64,000 bases of DNA from the NCBI GenBank assembly GCA_947302435.1, contig CAMYVQ010000008.1, forward strand, positions 1 through 64,000, read 5' to 3'. This DNA is from an uncultured Prevotella sp. (lineage in GTDB: Bacteria > Bacteroidota > Bacteroidia > Bacteroidales > Bacteroidaceae). The position numbers and the translations under genes were made by a program. Positions 41,965 to 50,895 of this stretch are shown here, piece after piece; the stretch's first letter is position 1, and every line of letters starts with the position of its first letter. The notes beneath the pieces are model-generated. The model saw nothing but the letters and a program-made list of their open reading frames with translations. It ran no database searches and was not told the DNA's origin.

Positions 41965-43005
41965 TCATAGCCTTGAAAGCTTGCGAAGCATTAACTTGTT
42001 GAGCACCTGAATGCGATGCCCACTTTTTGCAATGTCCTCGCGTACATTATTTATATTATTAAAGAAATCGCTAAAGGCGTTTAGCATCGGGTTGGGTTGC
42101 GCTGAATCCTCAATGGCATCCGGGTTGGTAACCACCCGCAATCCCTTGGGCTGCATCTCAACCTCAATATCGGCATCGGTCATTATCGGGTCGCCATCGA
42201 AATGAATGGCTCCCGGAGTGGAGCGGTGTATGTGGATATGACGTGCCTGGAAAGTCTTGATGCGCGAATTGCTGCTCAATGTCTTGGCAAACAAGTCCAT
42301 GGCAATCTTCGGTGCGTCAAGAACATCGAAGGGTTCCATAATGATGACATCCATCATTCCGTCCTGCATGGATGCACCAGGGGCGATGTAGGCATTGTTC
42401 CCGTATTGGGATGCATTGGCGCATGCGATGAGGAAGGCTTTATAGTGGTGTGTTCCCGATTCATCATCTACAATGTAGGTCTCAGGCCTGTATTTCAGTC
42501 CTTCTTTCAGCACATTCTCCACATAAGTGATTGGCCCTCGTTTGCCAGCTTCAGCAAATTTCAGTGAGATGAAGGCATCAAAACCCATGCCACAGGTACA
42601 GAAAAATGGCAGGCCGTTGATAATGCCGTAGTCGAAAGATGCTATTTTTGCCTTATTGATAATCTCGATAGATTTCTTAGTGTCCATCGGAAGGCACAGG
42701 TGACGGGCAAGCCCGTTTCCACTGCCACAGGGAATGATGCCAAGAGCCGTATTTGAATGTACTAATGAACGTGCCACTTCATTTACCGTGCCGTCGCCTC
42801 CCACTGCAACGCAGATGTCTGTTCCATCTTTCGCGCATTCCTGTGCAATTTGGGCAGCATGACCTGCAAATTCAGTAAAAATCACCTTCTCGTTGAATGT
42901 TTCGTGATTGAGCACTTGTTCAATGAGATGGGGAATGTTTTCCTTACTGTTGGTCCCTGAAATAGGATTCACAATGAAAGTTATGTTTAACTTGTTTTCT
43001 TTCAT
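41965..43005 (-). CDS. DAGK-fold lipid kinase (diacylglycerol/sphingosine kinase-like)
   Basis: 346 residues. It has the DAGK catalytic fold: NITFIVNPISGT (nucleotide-binding start), VAVGGDGTVNEVARSL (glycine-rich loop) and GIIPCGSGNGLARHL, then the beta-sandwich C-terminal part (FDYGIINGLPFFCTCGMGFDA, IHFDGDPI). This fold is used by diacylglycerol, sphingosine, ceramide and some NAD kinases to phosphorylate a lipid hydroxyl with ATP, at the inner membrane. It is divergent from serine palmitoyltransferase, so a sphingoid substrate is possible, but the bacterial diacylglycerol kinase role is the default. The start at 43005 (MKENKLN) follows a -7-like TAAATTTG on the minus strand (43012-43019). 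The C-terminus has an extra helical 50 residues. Confidence 0.85.
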   Translation of the reverse strand: MKENKLNITFIVNPISGTNSKENIPHLIEQVLNHETFNEKVIFTEFAGHAAQIAQECAKDGTDICVAVGGDGTVNEVARSLVHSNTALGIIPCGSGNGLARHLCLPMDTKKSIEIINKAKIASFDYGIINGLPFFCTCGMGFDAFISLKFAEAGKRGPITYVENVLKEGLKYRPETYIVDDESGTHHYKAFLIACANASQYGNNAYIAPGASMQDGMMDVIIMEPFDVLDAPKIAMDLFAKTLSSNSRIKTFQARHIHIHRSTPGAIHFDGDPIMTDADIEVEMQPKGLRVVTNPDAIEDSAQPNPMLNAFSDFFNNINNVREDIAKSGHRIQVLNKLMLRKLSRL

Positions 43006-43113
43006 ACGATGCAAATTTACAAAAATCAATCGGATTTTTGATGAAAACCGAAAGAAATTTCACTTTTGCTGACAAATAATGAGAAAAAAATATACTATTT
43101 GAAGATTTTTATG

Positions 43114-43121
43114 TAACTTTG
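43114..43121 (+). promoter_or_regulatory. -7 element of spt
   Basis: TAACTTTG matches TAnnTTTG and lies 38 bases before the start codon. The TTTG upstream (43098-43101) is only 12 bases away, so the -33 part is unclear. Confidence 0.4.
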
Positions 43122-43158
43122 CAACCTGTTAAAAAAGTAAACACCTATAAGATTATTA

Positions 43159-44346
43159 ATGGGACAGTTACAAGAAAGATTCAAGTCGTACCGTCTTCCC
43201 CAAGAATTTATGGCCAAGGGGGTTTATCCCTATTTCCGCGCTATAACAGGAAAACAAGGTACGGAAGTTGAAATGGGCGGTCATAAAGTCCTGATGTTTG
43301 GTTCAAATGCCTATACAGGACTTACAGGTGACCAGCGCATCATAGACAAAGCCAAAGAAGCACTTGACAAGTATGGTACTGGTTGTGCTGGAAGTCGTTT
43401 CCTGAACGGCACCCTTGATTTGCATGTGCAATTGGAAAAAGAAATAGCTGAGTATATCGGTAAGACCGATTGCCTTTGTCTTTCAACGGGCTTCAGTGTA
43501 AATCAGGGCGTTATCCCTGCATTGCTGAGCAAGGACGACTACGTGATTTGCGATGATCGTGACCATGCTTCGATTGTTGACGGTCGTCGTCTGGCTTTTG
43601 CCAAGCAGCTCCATTACAAGCATAACGATATGGAAGACTTGGAGCGTGTGTTGCAACGTCTTCCTCAAGAGGCAATCAAGTTGATTGTTGTGGATGGTGT
43701 GTTCTCAATGGAAGGTGACTTGGCCAAATTGCCGGAGATCATTGAACTGAAACACAAGTACAACTGTTCAGTGATGGTTGACGAGGCACATGGTCTTGGT
43801 GTGTTCGGAAGACAAGGACGTGGCGTATGTGATCATTTCGGATTGACGGATGAGGTTGATCTTATCATGGGAACCTTCTCGAAATCGTTGGCCAGTATCG
43901 GTGGCTTTATTGCTGCTGATTTCGATACCATCAACTACTTGCGTCACACATGTCGTACCTACATCTTCTCGGCTTCCAATACCCCTGCTGCTACTGCTGC
44001 TGCTCTTGAAGCTTTGCACATTATTCAGCAAGAACCCGAACGTATTGAAAAATTGTGGAATGTGACTCGCTATGCTCTTAAACGCTTCCGTGAAGAAGGC
44101 TTCGAGATTGGCGATACCGAAAGTCCAATCATTCCTCTTTATGTCCGTGATACGGAGAAGACATTCTTGGTAACAGCTTTGGCCTTTAATGCAGGTGTGT
44201 TCATCAATCCTGTGATTCCTCCTGCATGTGCCCCTCAGGACACATTGGTAAGATATGCTCTGATGGCCACTCATACCGAAGAGCAGGTTGAGCGTTCCGT
44301 ACTTGCCTTAAAGAAAATTTTTGTCGAGCAGGGCATCATAAAATAA
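43159..44346 (+). CDS. spt: Serine palmitoyltransferase (alpha-oxoamine synthase family)
   Basis: 395 residues. It condenses L-serine with palmitoyl-CoA to 3-ketosphinganine, the first step of sphingolipid synthesis, in the cytoplasm, using PLP. The PLP-enzyme core is clear: GTGCAGSRFLNGTLDLH, MVDEAHGLGVFGRQGRGVCDHF (Asp-Glu-His) and the PLP Lys in MGTFSKSLASIGGF. The N-terminus (KSYRLPQEFMAKGVYPYFR, EVEMGGHKVLMFGSNAYTGLTG) is close to the Bacteroides Spt. 2-amino-3-ketobutyrate CoA ligase and 8-amino-7-oxononanoate synthase are the near paralogues, and would lack this N-terminal form. It is divergent from the lipid kinase gene and ends in a terminator. Confidence 0.88.
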   Translation: MGQLQERFKSYRLPQEFMAKGVYPYFRAITGKQGTEVEMGGHKVLMFGSNAYTGLTGDQRIIDKAKEALDKYGTGCAGSRFLNGTLDLHVQLEKEIAEYIGKTDCLCLSTGFSVNQGVIPALLSKDDYVICDDRDHASIVDGRRLAFAKQLHYKHNDMEDLERVLQRLPQEAIKLIVVDGVFSMEGDLAKLPEIIELKHKYNCSVMVDEAHGLGVFGRQGRGVCDHFGLTDEVDLIMGTFSKSLASIGGFIAADFDTINYLRHTCRTYIFSASNTPAATAAALEALHIIQQEPERIEKLWNVTRYALKRFREEGFEIGDTESPIIPLYVRDTEKTFLVTALAFNAGVFINPVIPPACAPQDTLVRYALMATHTEEQVERSVLALKKIFVEQGIIK

Positions 44347-44354
44347 TATTGACG

Positions 44355-44428
44355 AACTGGAGATTGAAAAGCATCTTGCATGGTTAATAAATGCAAATAT
44401 AGTATTGTTTTTCAATCTCCAGTTTTTT
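44355..44428 (+). terminator. Terminator after spt
   Basis: Stem of 14 bp or more, CTGGAGATTGAAAA / TTTTCAATCTCCAG (44357-44370 and 44409-44422), with a 38-base loop and a TTTTTT tail. Confidence 0.7.
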
Positions 44429-44446
44429 AGTTCCAATATAAATGAT

Positions 44447-44454
44447 TACCTTTG
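44447..44454 (+). promoter_or_regulatory. -7 element of tRNA-Pro
   Basis: TACCTTTG matches TAnnTTTG and ends 12 bases before the tRNA 5' end. Confidence 0.45.
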
Positions 44455-44466
44455 CACCCGCAAAAT

Positions 44467-44539
44467 CGAGGTGTAGCGCAGTTGGTAGCGTTCCTGGTTT
44501 GGGACCAGGCTGTCGCAGGTTCGAGTCCTGTCACCTCGA
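44467..44539 (+). tRNA. tRNA-Pro (TGG anticodon)
   Basis: Acceptor arms CGAGGTG (44467) and CACCTCG (44532-44538) pair, with A44539 as discriminator. The anticodon stem CCTGG/CCAGG holds TTTGGGA (TGG). The T loop GTTCGAGTC is standard. No CCA is encoded. Confidence 0.95.
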
Positions 44540-44544
44540 CTACC

Positions 44545-44586
44545 GAAAGAGAGAAGAAACGATAATGGTTCTTCTCTCTTTTTTTA
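44545..44586 (+). terminator. Terminator of tRNA-Pro
   Basis: 13-bp stem AAAGAGAGAAGAA / TTCTTCTCTCTTT followed by TTTT, 6 bases after the tRNA. Confidence 0.75.
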
Positions 44587-44594
44587 CTGTAAAA

Positions 44595-44626
44595 TTTGGA
44601 AATAAACATCTTTTTATGTAAATTTG
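44595..44626 (+). promoter_or_regulatory. Promoter of the membrane one-component regulator
   Basis: TTTG (44595-44598) and TAAATTTG (44619-44626), 20 bases apart, 21 bases before the ATG at 44648. Confidence 0.6.
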
Positions 44627-44647
44627 CGGAATCTTATTACTATCGCA

Positions 44648-47086
44648 ATGAAGCAAGCATTAAGAACTATAAACTTATTATTGGCATTCTTTGTGTGCAT
44701 TGCCGCATCTGCACTCTCTTCTCATGAACAAAGAAGGGATTTTCAAGTATTCAATGCCGCTAACGGACTTGCAGATAATAGTATCCAGAGAATAACCTGT
44801 ACGCATACTGGGCGTATGATTATCTCTACAATTGGTAATCTTAACTTCTATGATGGTGCGGGCTTTACGCATATTGACACCCGTAGTGACTATCAGATTC
44901 CTCTTTCCGAGTATTCGTATAACTCTCGTCTTCTTTTCGACCGTAGGAAACATCTATGGGTCAAGGATGCCCATTCTGTAGCGTGTGTCGATCTTGCGAT
45001 GGAACAATTTGTACCCGATCCAGAAAGAGTGATACGGGAGATGGGGTGTTCTGACCCTATTCTGGATATTTTCGTAGACGGTATCGGAGGTACATGGTTC
45101 CTGACAGAAAAAGGACTTTTTGATGTAAAGACTCAAAAGACACTGAGCATCCCTAACGGTCTCCATTTACAAGACCTCGTACCCTGTGAAAAAATGCTGT
45201 TGACCTTCTACGACAATGGTGAGGAATTGGGATTGGATCGTGAGACGGGTAAAATCCTCCATCGTACAAAGTCATACGAAGACTCAAAAGAATTTAACAA
45301 ATCCTCAGTCTTTCTTCGGGTCGACAGCCTGTGTTACATGGTTCGTAACAGTGAGAAGGAAGGCATCATGATGTCTTTTGATCTGGCTACACTTTCGTGG
45401 AAGGAAATCATGCAGGTTCCCTACCATTTGAATGATCTGGCTGTCTTCCAAGAGCATCTTTATATTGCTTCGCAATACGGATATTGGACTTACCATCTTG
45501 AGACTGGGAAAATGGTACATTATAATCAAATTTCAATGATTGGTGGTAAGCTGTCAGAGCCTAATTGTAATGCAATCTGTTTTGACAAGCAGGGTGGCAT
45601 GTGGATAGGAACCCAGAGAAGGGGCGTGCTCTATTCGCGTCCGAGAATGGCTCCTTTTGTTGTCTATAGTTTTGACAATCCCAAGGCTTGGGAATATAGA
45701 GCGATGATGGATCATCTGCAACAGAATGACACTGTCGTCATGGGGATGAAAACCAACTGTATCTTAACGGATAGTCGTCAATGGACATGGTATGGAACGA
45801 CATCCGGACTCTATGCTTATCGCAAACCAGATGCTAAACCATTGGCGTTCAACAAGAAAAACGGTTTGCTAAACAATGTAATTAATGCTATTGTGGAAGA
45901 CAAGAACCACAATATATGGCTTAGTACGTCGTATGGCATCTCTTGTGTGATGATTGAAAATGGGAAACCTGTATTCGTGAACAGTTTCAATTCCTATGAC
46001 AATGTGCCTGTCGAGTCGTTTACCAACGGAAAGGCGATGTGTCTTGATGACGGCACGATTATCATGGAATCTGTTGATCATATCACAACTTTCAATCCTG
46101 ACAGCTTCACATTGGTGAACCACCGACAACACATCAAACTCGATGTGAAATTGATTCGTCTGCTTGTCAATGGCAACTTTATCGAAGGTGGACAAGAGGT
46201 TGACGGCAATATGATTATTGACTGTGCAATCTCCCGGGCAAAAGATATTTGGCTCAATTCCAATCAAAATACGATAACACTGACTTTTTCCGGACTTAAT
46301 TACTTCCGTCCTTTGCAAACATGTTATCGTGTGCGTGTAAAAGGCATAGATGATGTGTGGAGAGTGTATTCTTACTTCAACGGTACAGGTTTGGTTGACA
46401 GTCGGGGCTTGCTCCATCTTCCGATGGTTGGCTTGAAACCGGGCGACTATGAAGTAGAGATTCAAGCATCGGTGTTCCCTGATGTTTGGGATGGTTGTAA
46501 CACCTTTTCATGGACGGTTCACGTCAGTCAGCCGTGGTGGCAAGCAACGGGAGTCTATGTGTTGCTTCTCTTGGTCATTACAGCACTTGTTTTCTACAAT
46601 CTCTTGATTTTCAATCGCAACACTCGCATGAAAGCCCATCTGAATGCAGAGGAAAGCAGTATTATCAAGAACATCAATTCCTTTGTCGAACGATGCAAGT
46701 CATACGACAATGAGTTGCTCGCTCCGACAGATGATGAGTTGTTTGGACGAAAAGTTGAACTGTCTCTTTCTCCAGAGTTCCTTGAATTAATGGTGAAACT
46801 AATGCCATATTTGCTAAAGAACCAACGTGTCACGATGCACAAGCTGACAGAGGTGGCGCAGATGGATGTCGTTCCACTCTATCATTTGCTTGCCACCAAT
46901 ATTTATAAAAGTCCCCGCCAGCTCATCATGTTGCTTCGTCTGCGCAAAGCTGCCTCATTGCTCAAAACAACAAACAAGAGAGTGGAGGACATTTCGAAGG
47001 AGTGCCAGTTCTATACGCCTAACTATTTCTTCGGAAACTTCTTCCATCTATACAAGAAGACCCCAGGCGAGTATAGGAACAGTTGA
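44648..47086 (+). CDS. Membrane-spanning one-component regulator: beta-propeller, Y_Y_Y and AraC-type HTH
   Basis: 812 residues. A signal anchor (LLLAFFVCIAASALS) is followed by periplasmic propeller repeats (about 30-520, with FQVFNAANGLADNSIQRI, GGMWIGTQRRGVLYSR, HNIWLSTSYGISC), a Y_Y_Y-like domain (about 530-620: TITLTFSGLNYFRPLQTCYRVRV), a membrane helix (about 635-655: GVYVLLLLVITALVFYNLLIF) and a cytoplasmic AraC-type helix-turn-helix (about 715-812: SPRQLIMLLRLRKAASLLK, YFFGNFFHLYKKTPGEYR). It looks like the hybrid two-component regulators of polysaccharide loci with the kinase and receiver removed, so the periplasmic signal may pass directly to the DNA-binding part. No polysaccharide utilisation locus is next to it. 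Confidence 0.85.
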   Translation: MKQALRTINLLLAFFVCIAASALSSHEQRRDFQVFNAANGLADNSIQRITCTHTGRMIISTIGNLNFYDGAGFTHIDTRSDYQIPLSEYSYNSRLLFDRRKHLWVKDAHSVACVDLAMEQFVPDPERVIREMGCSDPILDIFVDGIGGTWFLTEKGLFDVKTQKTLSIPNGLHLQDLVPCEKMLLTFYDNGEELGLDRETGKILHRTKSYEDSKEFNKSSVFLRVDSLCYMVRNSEKEGIMMSFDLATLSWKEIMQVPYHLNDLAVFQEHLYIASQYGYWTYHLETGKMVHYNQISMIGGKLSEPNCNAICFDKQGGMWIGTQRRGVLYSRPRMAPFVVYSFDNPKAWEYRAMMDHLQQNDTVVMGMKTNCILTDSRQWTWYGTTSGLYAYRKPDAKPLAFNKKNGLLNNVINAIVEDKNHNIWLSTSYGISCVMIENGKPVFVNSFNSYDNVPVESFTNGKAMCLDDGTIIMESVDHITTFNPDSFTLVNHRQHIKLDVKLIRLLVNGNFIEGGQEVDGNMIIDCAISRAKDIWLNSNQNTITLTFSGLNYFRPLQTCYRVRVKGIDDVWRVYSYFNGTGLVDSRGLLHLPMVGLKPGDYEVEIQASVFPDVWDGCNTFSWTVHVSQPWWQATGVYVLLLLVITALVFYNLLIFNRNTRMKAHLNAEESSIIKNINSFVERCKSYDNELLAPTDDELFGRKVELSLSPEFLELMVKLMPYLLKNQRVTMHKLTEVAQMDVVPLYHLLATNIYKSPRQLIMLLRLRKAASLLKTTNKRVEDISKECQFYTPNYFFGNFFHLYKKTPGEYRNS

Positions 47087-47088
47087 GT

Positions 47089-48333
47089 TTATTCTGTCTT
47101 GAAAACAATGCCTTGATGACCTACTAAACGCCAGGTCCGGTCGCTGTTGCCTTTATAGTAGACAAGAGCCATGTATTTGTTTTCTGTCTGGTAGAAAGAG
47201 CCTTCGTCAGGTACACGATGTGTCACGCCATCGGGATCGCGCATGATCAACTGATAATTGTAATATCCCATTTTCTGAAGAATACAGGCTTTATACGAAT
47301 GGTTTATGGGGTCATAATCCATTACGTAGGTATCAAGATCTTCGGTAGTCCACTGTCCCTCAATCAAGACCTTTGAGTCACCATAGTCGCGTGCAGGCGA
47401 CAATTGGTAGTGAACATAGACATAATCGCTTAAACGGTTGTTCTCTATGTTGTCACTGTTTCGAATGTAAAAAGCGCCATCGGCATCCTCTGTATAAAGA
47501 TAGTTGCGTTGTGGCTCACAGAGGTAAGGGTAAACATGGTAGTGCCGTTGCTCCTCATTCCATTCAACACGATCCAGTCCCAAAGTGATATGTGTCGGGT
47601 CAAGTACTTCGAACTTGTGGTATTCGTTGCCAGCATCAAAGATCAGTGCTTTGTTATGTTCCCATCTAAGTCCTGTGGGGGTTATGTAGTTGGGCTTGAC
47701 ATCTTTCTTCATGTTATCCTCACGCCCATTCTGTAGTACAAAAACTTGAATCTGGCTTGAAGGATTGTTGACCTTCAATGAGTTATAGTTTAAACTCATG
47801 TTTATCTGCTGGTACTTTTGGTTGAAGTCAAGATCCGTGTTTGTCGTAACAGAAAGACCCACATTCATGAGTTTCTCCACTACCCTGAGTTCTACGACAA
47901 GCACTTCTTCATTGTCTTCATCCTCATCGAGAACATGGATCCGATAGTTTCCGCTCATTTTTATCCGACATTGGTCGTTCGGAATCTGAAATTGGTAGTG
48001 GGTGTATAGAACGGTGGTGTTCAGTGAGTTTTCATAATCGTCAATGACAAAGTCGTTGAAACCTTCAAGCCAGTCGCTTTCAAAGAGTTGGTCGGAAACT
48101 GACCAGTCGGCTTCACAATGTTCGATATGCGCAACAAAACGGTGATAGTTGTGTGACATCTCATCAAAGCCGACATGTAAAATATCGTTAGAGTCGAGTG
48201 TCATGATGGGTACATCGAGCCAATTGTCATTGACAATGGCTTGGAGGGTTTTGACATTCTCGGCCTTTATCTGGTGTTTGGCAAAAGCCATTATATGCAG
48301 TGTGCAAAACAAGAAAAGCATCCATCGTCTCAT
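47089..48333 (-). CDS. Type IX secretion system plug protein (DUF5103)
   Basis: 414 residues, signal peptide MRRWMLFLFCTLHIMAFA. It has the DUF5103 features: an N-terminal immunoglobulin-like part (MTLDSNDILHVGFDEMSHNYHRFVAHIEHC, FESDWLEGFNDF) and a later part with NYNSLKVNNPSSQIQVFVLQNGR. In type IX secretion, a plug protein of this family closes the SprA pore in the outer membrane. It is an isolated gene, with no other T9SS gene in the window, convergent with the regulator (2 bases apart) and 12 bases from the tilS stop upstream, on the same strand as tilS. Confidence 0.85.
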   Translation of the reverse strand: MRRWMLFLFCTLHIMAFAKHQIKAENVKTLQAIVNDNWLDVPIMTLDSNDILHVGFDEMSHNYHRFVAHIEHCEADWSVSDQLFESDWLEGFNDFVIDDYENSLNTTVLYTHYQFQIPNDQCRIKMSGNYRIHVLDEDEDNEEVLVVELRVVEKLMNVGLSVTTNTDLDFNQKYQQINMSLNYNSLKVNNPSSQIQVFVLQNGREDNMKKDVKPNYITPTGLRWEHNKALIFDAGNEYHKFEVLDPTHITLGLDRVEWNEEQRHYHVYPYLCEPQRNYLYTEDADGAFYIRNSDNIENNRLSDYVYVHYQLSPARDYGDSKVLIEGQWTTEDLDTYVMDYDPINHSYKACILQKMGYYNYQLIMRDPDGVTHRVPDEGSFYQTENKYMALVYYKGNSDRTWRLVGHQGIVFKTE

Positions 48334-48345
48334 GATGTTCTGGAT

Positions 48346-49689
48346 TTAGTGGATATGTTCGATTGAGAGTTTCAGCATCTGCTTCGTATCGGTAGTGATA
48401 CAATAGGGATTGGCCGGCCTGCGTCCTACCACCCATAGGATATGGTCCTGCGCATCAGTGACAACCAACTGCCTTCTTTTTTCCACGACAGGAACCTTCA
48501 GGTCGGTGAGAAAATCGCTCAACAGCCGACTACCCGTCATGCCGAATGGCACAAACCGGTCGCCTGTTCTCAATGGACGTACAACGAGCGGGAATCTGAC
48601 CTTGTCTGAATCGAGACATGCACAAAGCGGTGAACGGCTTAATGTAGGCTCTTCCATGATGCTAACTCTGATACGAAGGTCGTTTGAATAGGCATAAAGC
48701 CCTGATTCGGGAATGTGCATCGTGGGGAGTTCGTTCTGGACAGGTGTCAATATGATCCTGTCACGGTCGATGCAGATTTCATGTGTGGAAGAACGCCAGA
48801 TACGTCCTGAAGGGGCATTCTTTTGTTCGTCAATCTGTCGGATGGTGGCTGCTGAAAAACCGTACTTGCCAAGCCATTCATAAAGGATGCTCAGAGGGGA
48901 TGCCGTCTGTTGAAGGTCAGTCACTGACATGCTCTGTTCATGGACGAGCCTCTCTATGTTGGCTTGGATATAGGCATTATAGACAGATTCTGCCTCCGTC
49001 ATCAATTCAATGGTGCGATGCAGGTTTTCAACAGCTGCGGGATTGATTTGCTGAAGGAGTGGAATGACATTCAGGCGAATCTTGTTCCTGACGACCTCGT
49101 CTTCAAGATTTGTGCTGTCTGTCACATAGTCCTGTTGAATGTCCTTGAGGTAATCAATAATCTCTTTCCGACTGACACATAACAAGGGCCTTACGACAAC
49201 GCACGCCTCCGACGAGGTTCCACCGCTATCATCACGACGCGGCCTTATGCCTGCCATTCCGTGAATACCTGTACCTCGCAGCATGTTGATGAGCAGTGTC
49301 TCCACATTATCGTCCCGGTGATGCGCTACGCATACGGCATCAGCATCAAGATCCTTTCTGAGCTGATTGAAATAGTGGTACCGCAATCGTCGTGCAGCCA
49401 TCTCAATGCTTATTTTGTGCAGTTCTGCATACGCAGTCGTGTCGAAATGTGCGATATGGAGAGGGACGGTAAGCCGTTTACACAAGTCATTGACAAACAG
49501 CTCGTCGCGTTCCGATTCTTCTCCTCTAAGATGAAAGTTACAATGTACTGCCTCGATTCGATAGCCAAGTGCTAAAAGCAGGCGTAAAAGTGACACACTG
49601 TCGGCTCCGCCACTCAAAGCCACCAAATAGAGACGGCTCTTTTGTAGCAGATGATGTTGCTCAATGTATGTCTGGACTTTAGTAACCAT
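48346..49689 (-). CDS. tilS: tRNA(Ile)-lysidine synthetase
   Basis: 447 residues. It converts C34 of the tRNA-Ile CAU anticodon to lysidine using ATP. The PP-loop ALSGGADSVSLLRLL lies at about residue 25, followed by AVHCNFHLRGEESERDE and AHHRDDNVETLLINMLRGTGIHGMAGI (the metal-binding HxxDD). The C-terminal part has the TilS tRNA-binding domains (VRPLRTGDRFVPFGMTGSRLLSDFL). It belongs to a minus-strand run exonuclease, rlmI, tilS, plug protein, with gaps of 12 bases. Confidence 0.95.
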   Translation of the reverse strand: MVTKVQTYIEQHHLLQKSRLYLVALSGGADSVSLLRLLLALGYRIEAVHCNFHLRGEESERDELFVNDLCKRLTVPLHIAHFDTTAYAELHKISIEMAARRLRYHYFNQLRKDLDADAVCVAHHRDDNVETLLINMLRGTGIHGMAGIRPRRDDSGGTSSEACVVVRPLLCVSRKEIIDYLKDIQQDYVTDSTNLEDEVVRNKIRLNVIPLLQQINPAAVENLHRTIELMTEAESVYNAYIQANIERLVHEQSMSVTDLQQTASPLSILYEWLGKYGFSAATIRQIDEQKNAPSGRIWRSSTHEICIDRDRIILTPVQNELPTMHIPESGLYAYSNDLRIRVSIMEEPTLSRSPLCACLDSDKVRFPLVVRPLRTGDRFVPFGMTGSRLLSDFLTDLKVPVVEKRRQLVVTDAQDHILWVVGRRPANPYCITTDTKQMLKLSIEHIH

Positions 49690-49701
49690 ACCTTTCCCTT
49701 T

Positions 49702-50895
49702 TTACTCTACATAGAGCACAAGTCCTTTCAGATATTCACCTTCGGGGTGATAGATGTTGATGGGATGGTCGGCGGGTTGATGCAACTGATGTAGAATACG
49801 TACTTTCCGCCCTGCCAAGGCTGCGGCTGTAAAGACCGCATTGCGGAAATGGTCTTTTGTGACGACCTGTGAACAAGAGAAGGTGAACAAGATGCTTCTC
49901 GGCTGCATCTTCTCGAGGGCTTTTTGGTTCAGGCGGGTATAACCTTTCAGTGCATTATGCAAGGCTCCTCTATGCTTTGCGAAAGCAGGCGGGTCGAGAA
50001 TGACAAGGTCATACGAATGGTCTTGATTTCCAGCGTCTTTGCTTTCAATACCATCTAAGAACTTGAAGGCATCTTCGCAATAGGCTTCGTGACGTGAATC
50101 ATTTGGAAAATTCAGCTCTATGTTGGCGCGTGTCAGTTCAATAGCTTTTGCTGAACTATCGACAGAGTGTACCAATTTCGCTCCTCCGCGCATCGCATAG
50201 ACGGAAAAGCCCCCGGTATAACAAAACATGTTGAGGACTCTTTTGCCTTTGGAGAACTGTTCAAGCAAATGGCGGTTTTCCCGTTGGTCGACAAAAAAGC
50301 CTGTTTTTTGTCCTCGAAGCCAGTCAACGCGGAATTTCAACCCGTTCTCAATGCCGATATTCTCATCAGAGCCACCAATCAGGAACTTGTTTTCAGGTTC
50401 CATGAAGGGTAGGGTGGTCTCACTTTTATAATACACATTGGCTATGAGACCTTCCGACACTTCAACCAAAGCCTGGGCAATCTCTTTGCGGCATAGGTGC
50501 ATACCGACACTATGAGCCTGCATGACAGCCGTTTGGCCATAGATGTCGATGATGAGTCCGGGAAGATGATCGCCTTCTCCGTGAACGAGTCGGTAAGTGT
50601 TGCTGTTGGGGTTGCCGGCAAGTCCGATAGCCATTCGCATTTGCAGGGCTGACTTGAGCTGTGCCTGCCAGAAATCATGGTTAATGGCCACATCCCTAAA
50701 AGTGAGGACTCTCACCGCAATGGAACCCATCTGATAATGTCCAATAGCAATGAAATCGCCATTGGAATTTAAGACTCGGACGGTTTCGCCATCTTTGACA
50801 CCTTCATCTGCGTGATGTATGGCACCAGAGAAAATCCATGGGTGAAAACGCAAGAGGCTTTCTTCTTTACCCCTCTTCAGATATATTTGTTTCAT
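49702..50895 (-). CDS. RlmI-type 23S rRNA (cytosine-C5) methyltransferase
   Basis: 397 residues. An N-terminal PUA domain (about 1-75: LKRGKEESLLRFHPWIFSGAI) is followed by a Rossmann-type methyltransferase: DWLRGQKTGFFVDQRENR, VLNMFCYTGGFSVYAMRGGA (SAM loop), VDSSAKAIELTRAN, and the catalytic segment YDLVILDPPAFAKHRGAL, then FTFSCSQ. This is the RlmI/RlmK-like family acting on C1962 of 23S rRNA in E. coli. It overlaps the exonuclease gene by 29 bases. Confidence 0.92.
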   Translation of the reverse strand: MKQIYLKRGKEESLLRFHPWIFSGAIHHADEGVKDGETVRVLNSNGDFIAIGHYQMGSIAVRVLTFRDVAINHDFWQAQLKSALQMRMAIGLAGNPNSNTYRLVHGEGDHLPGLIIDIYGQTAVMQAHSVGMHLCRKEIAQALVEVSEGLIANVYYKSETTLPFMEPENKFLIGGSDENIGIENGLKFRVDWLRGQKTGFFVDQRENRHLLEQFSKGKRVLNMFCYTGGFSVYAMRGGAKLVHSVDSSAKAIELTRANIELNFPNDSRHEAYCEDAFKFLDGIESKDAGNQDHSYDLVILDPPAFAKHRGALHNALKGYTRLNQKALEKMQPRSILFTFSCSQVVTKDHFRNAVFTAAALAGRKVRILHQLHQPADHPINIYHPEGEYLKGLVLYVE

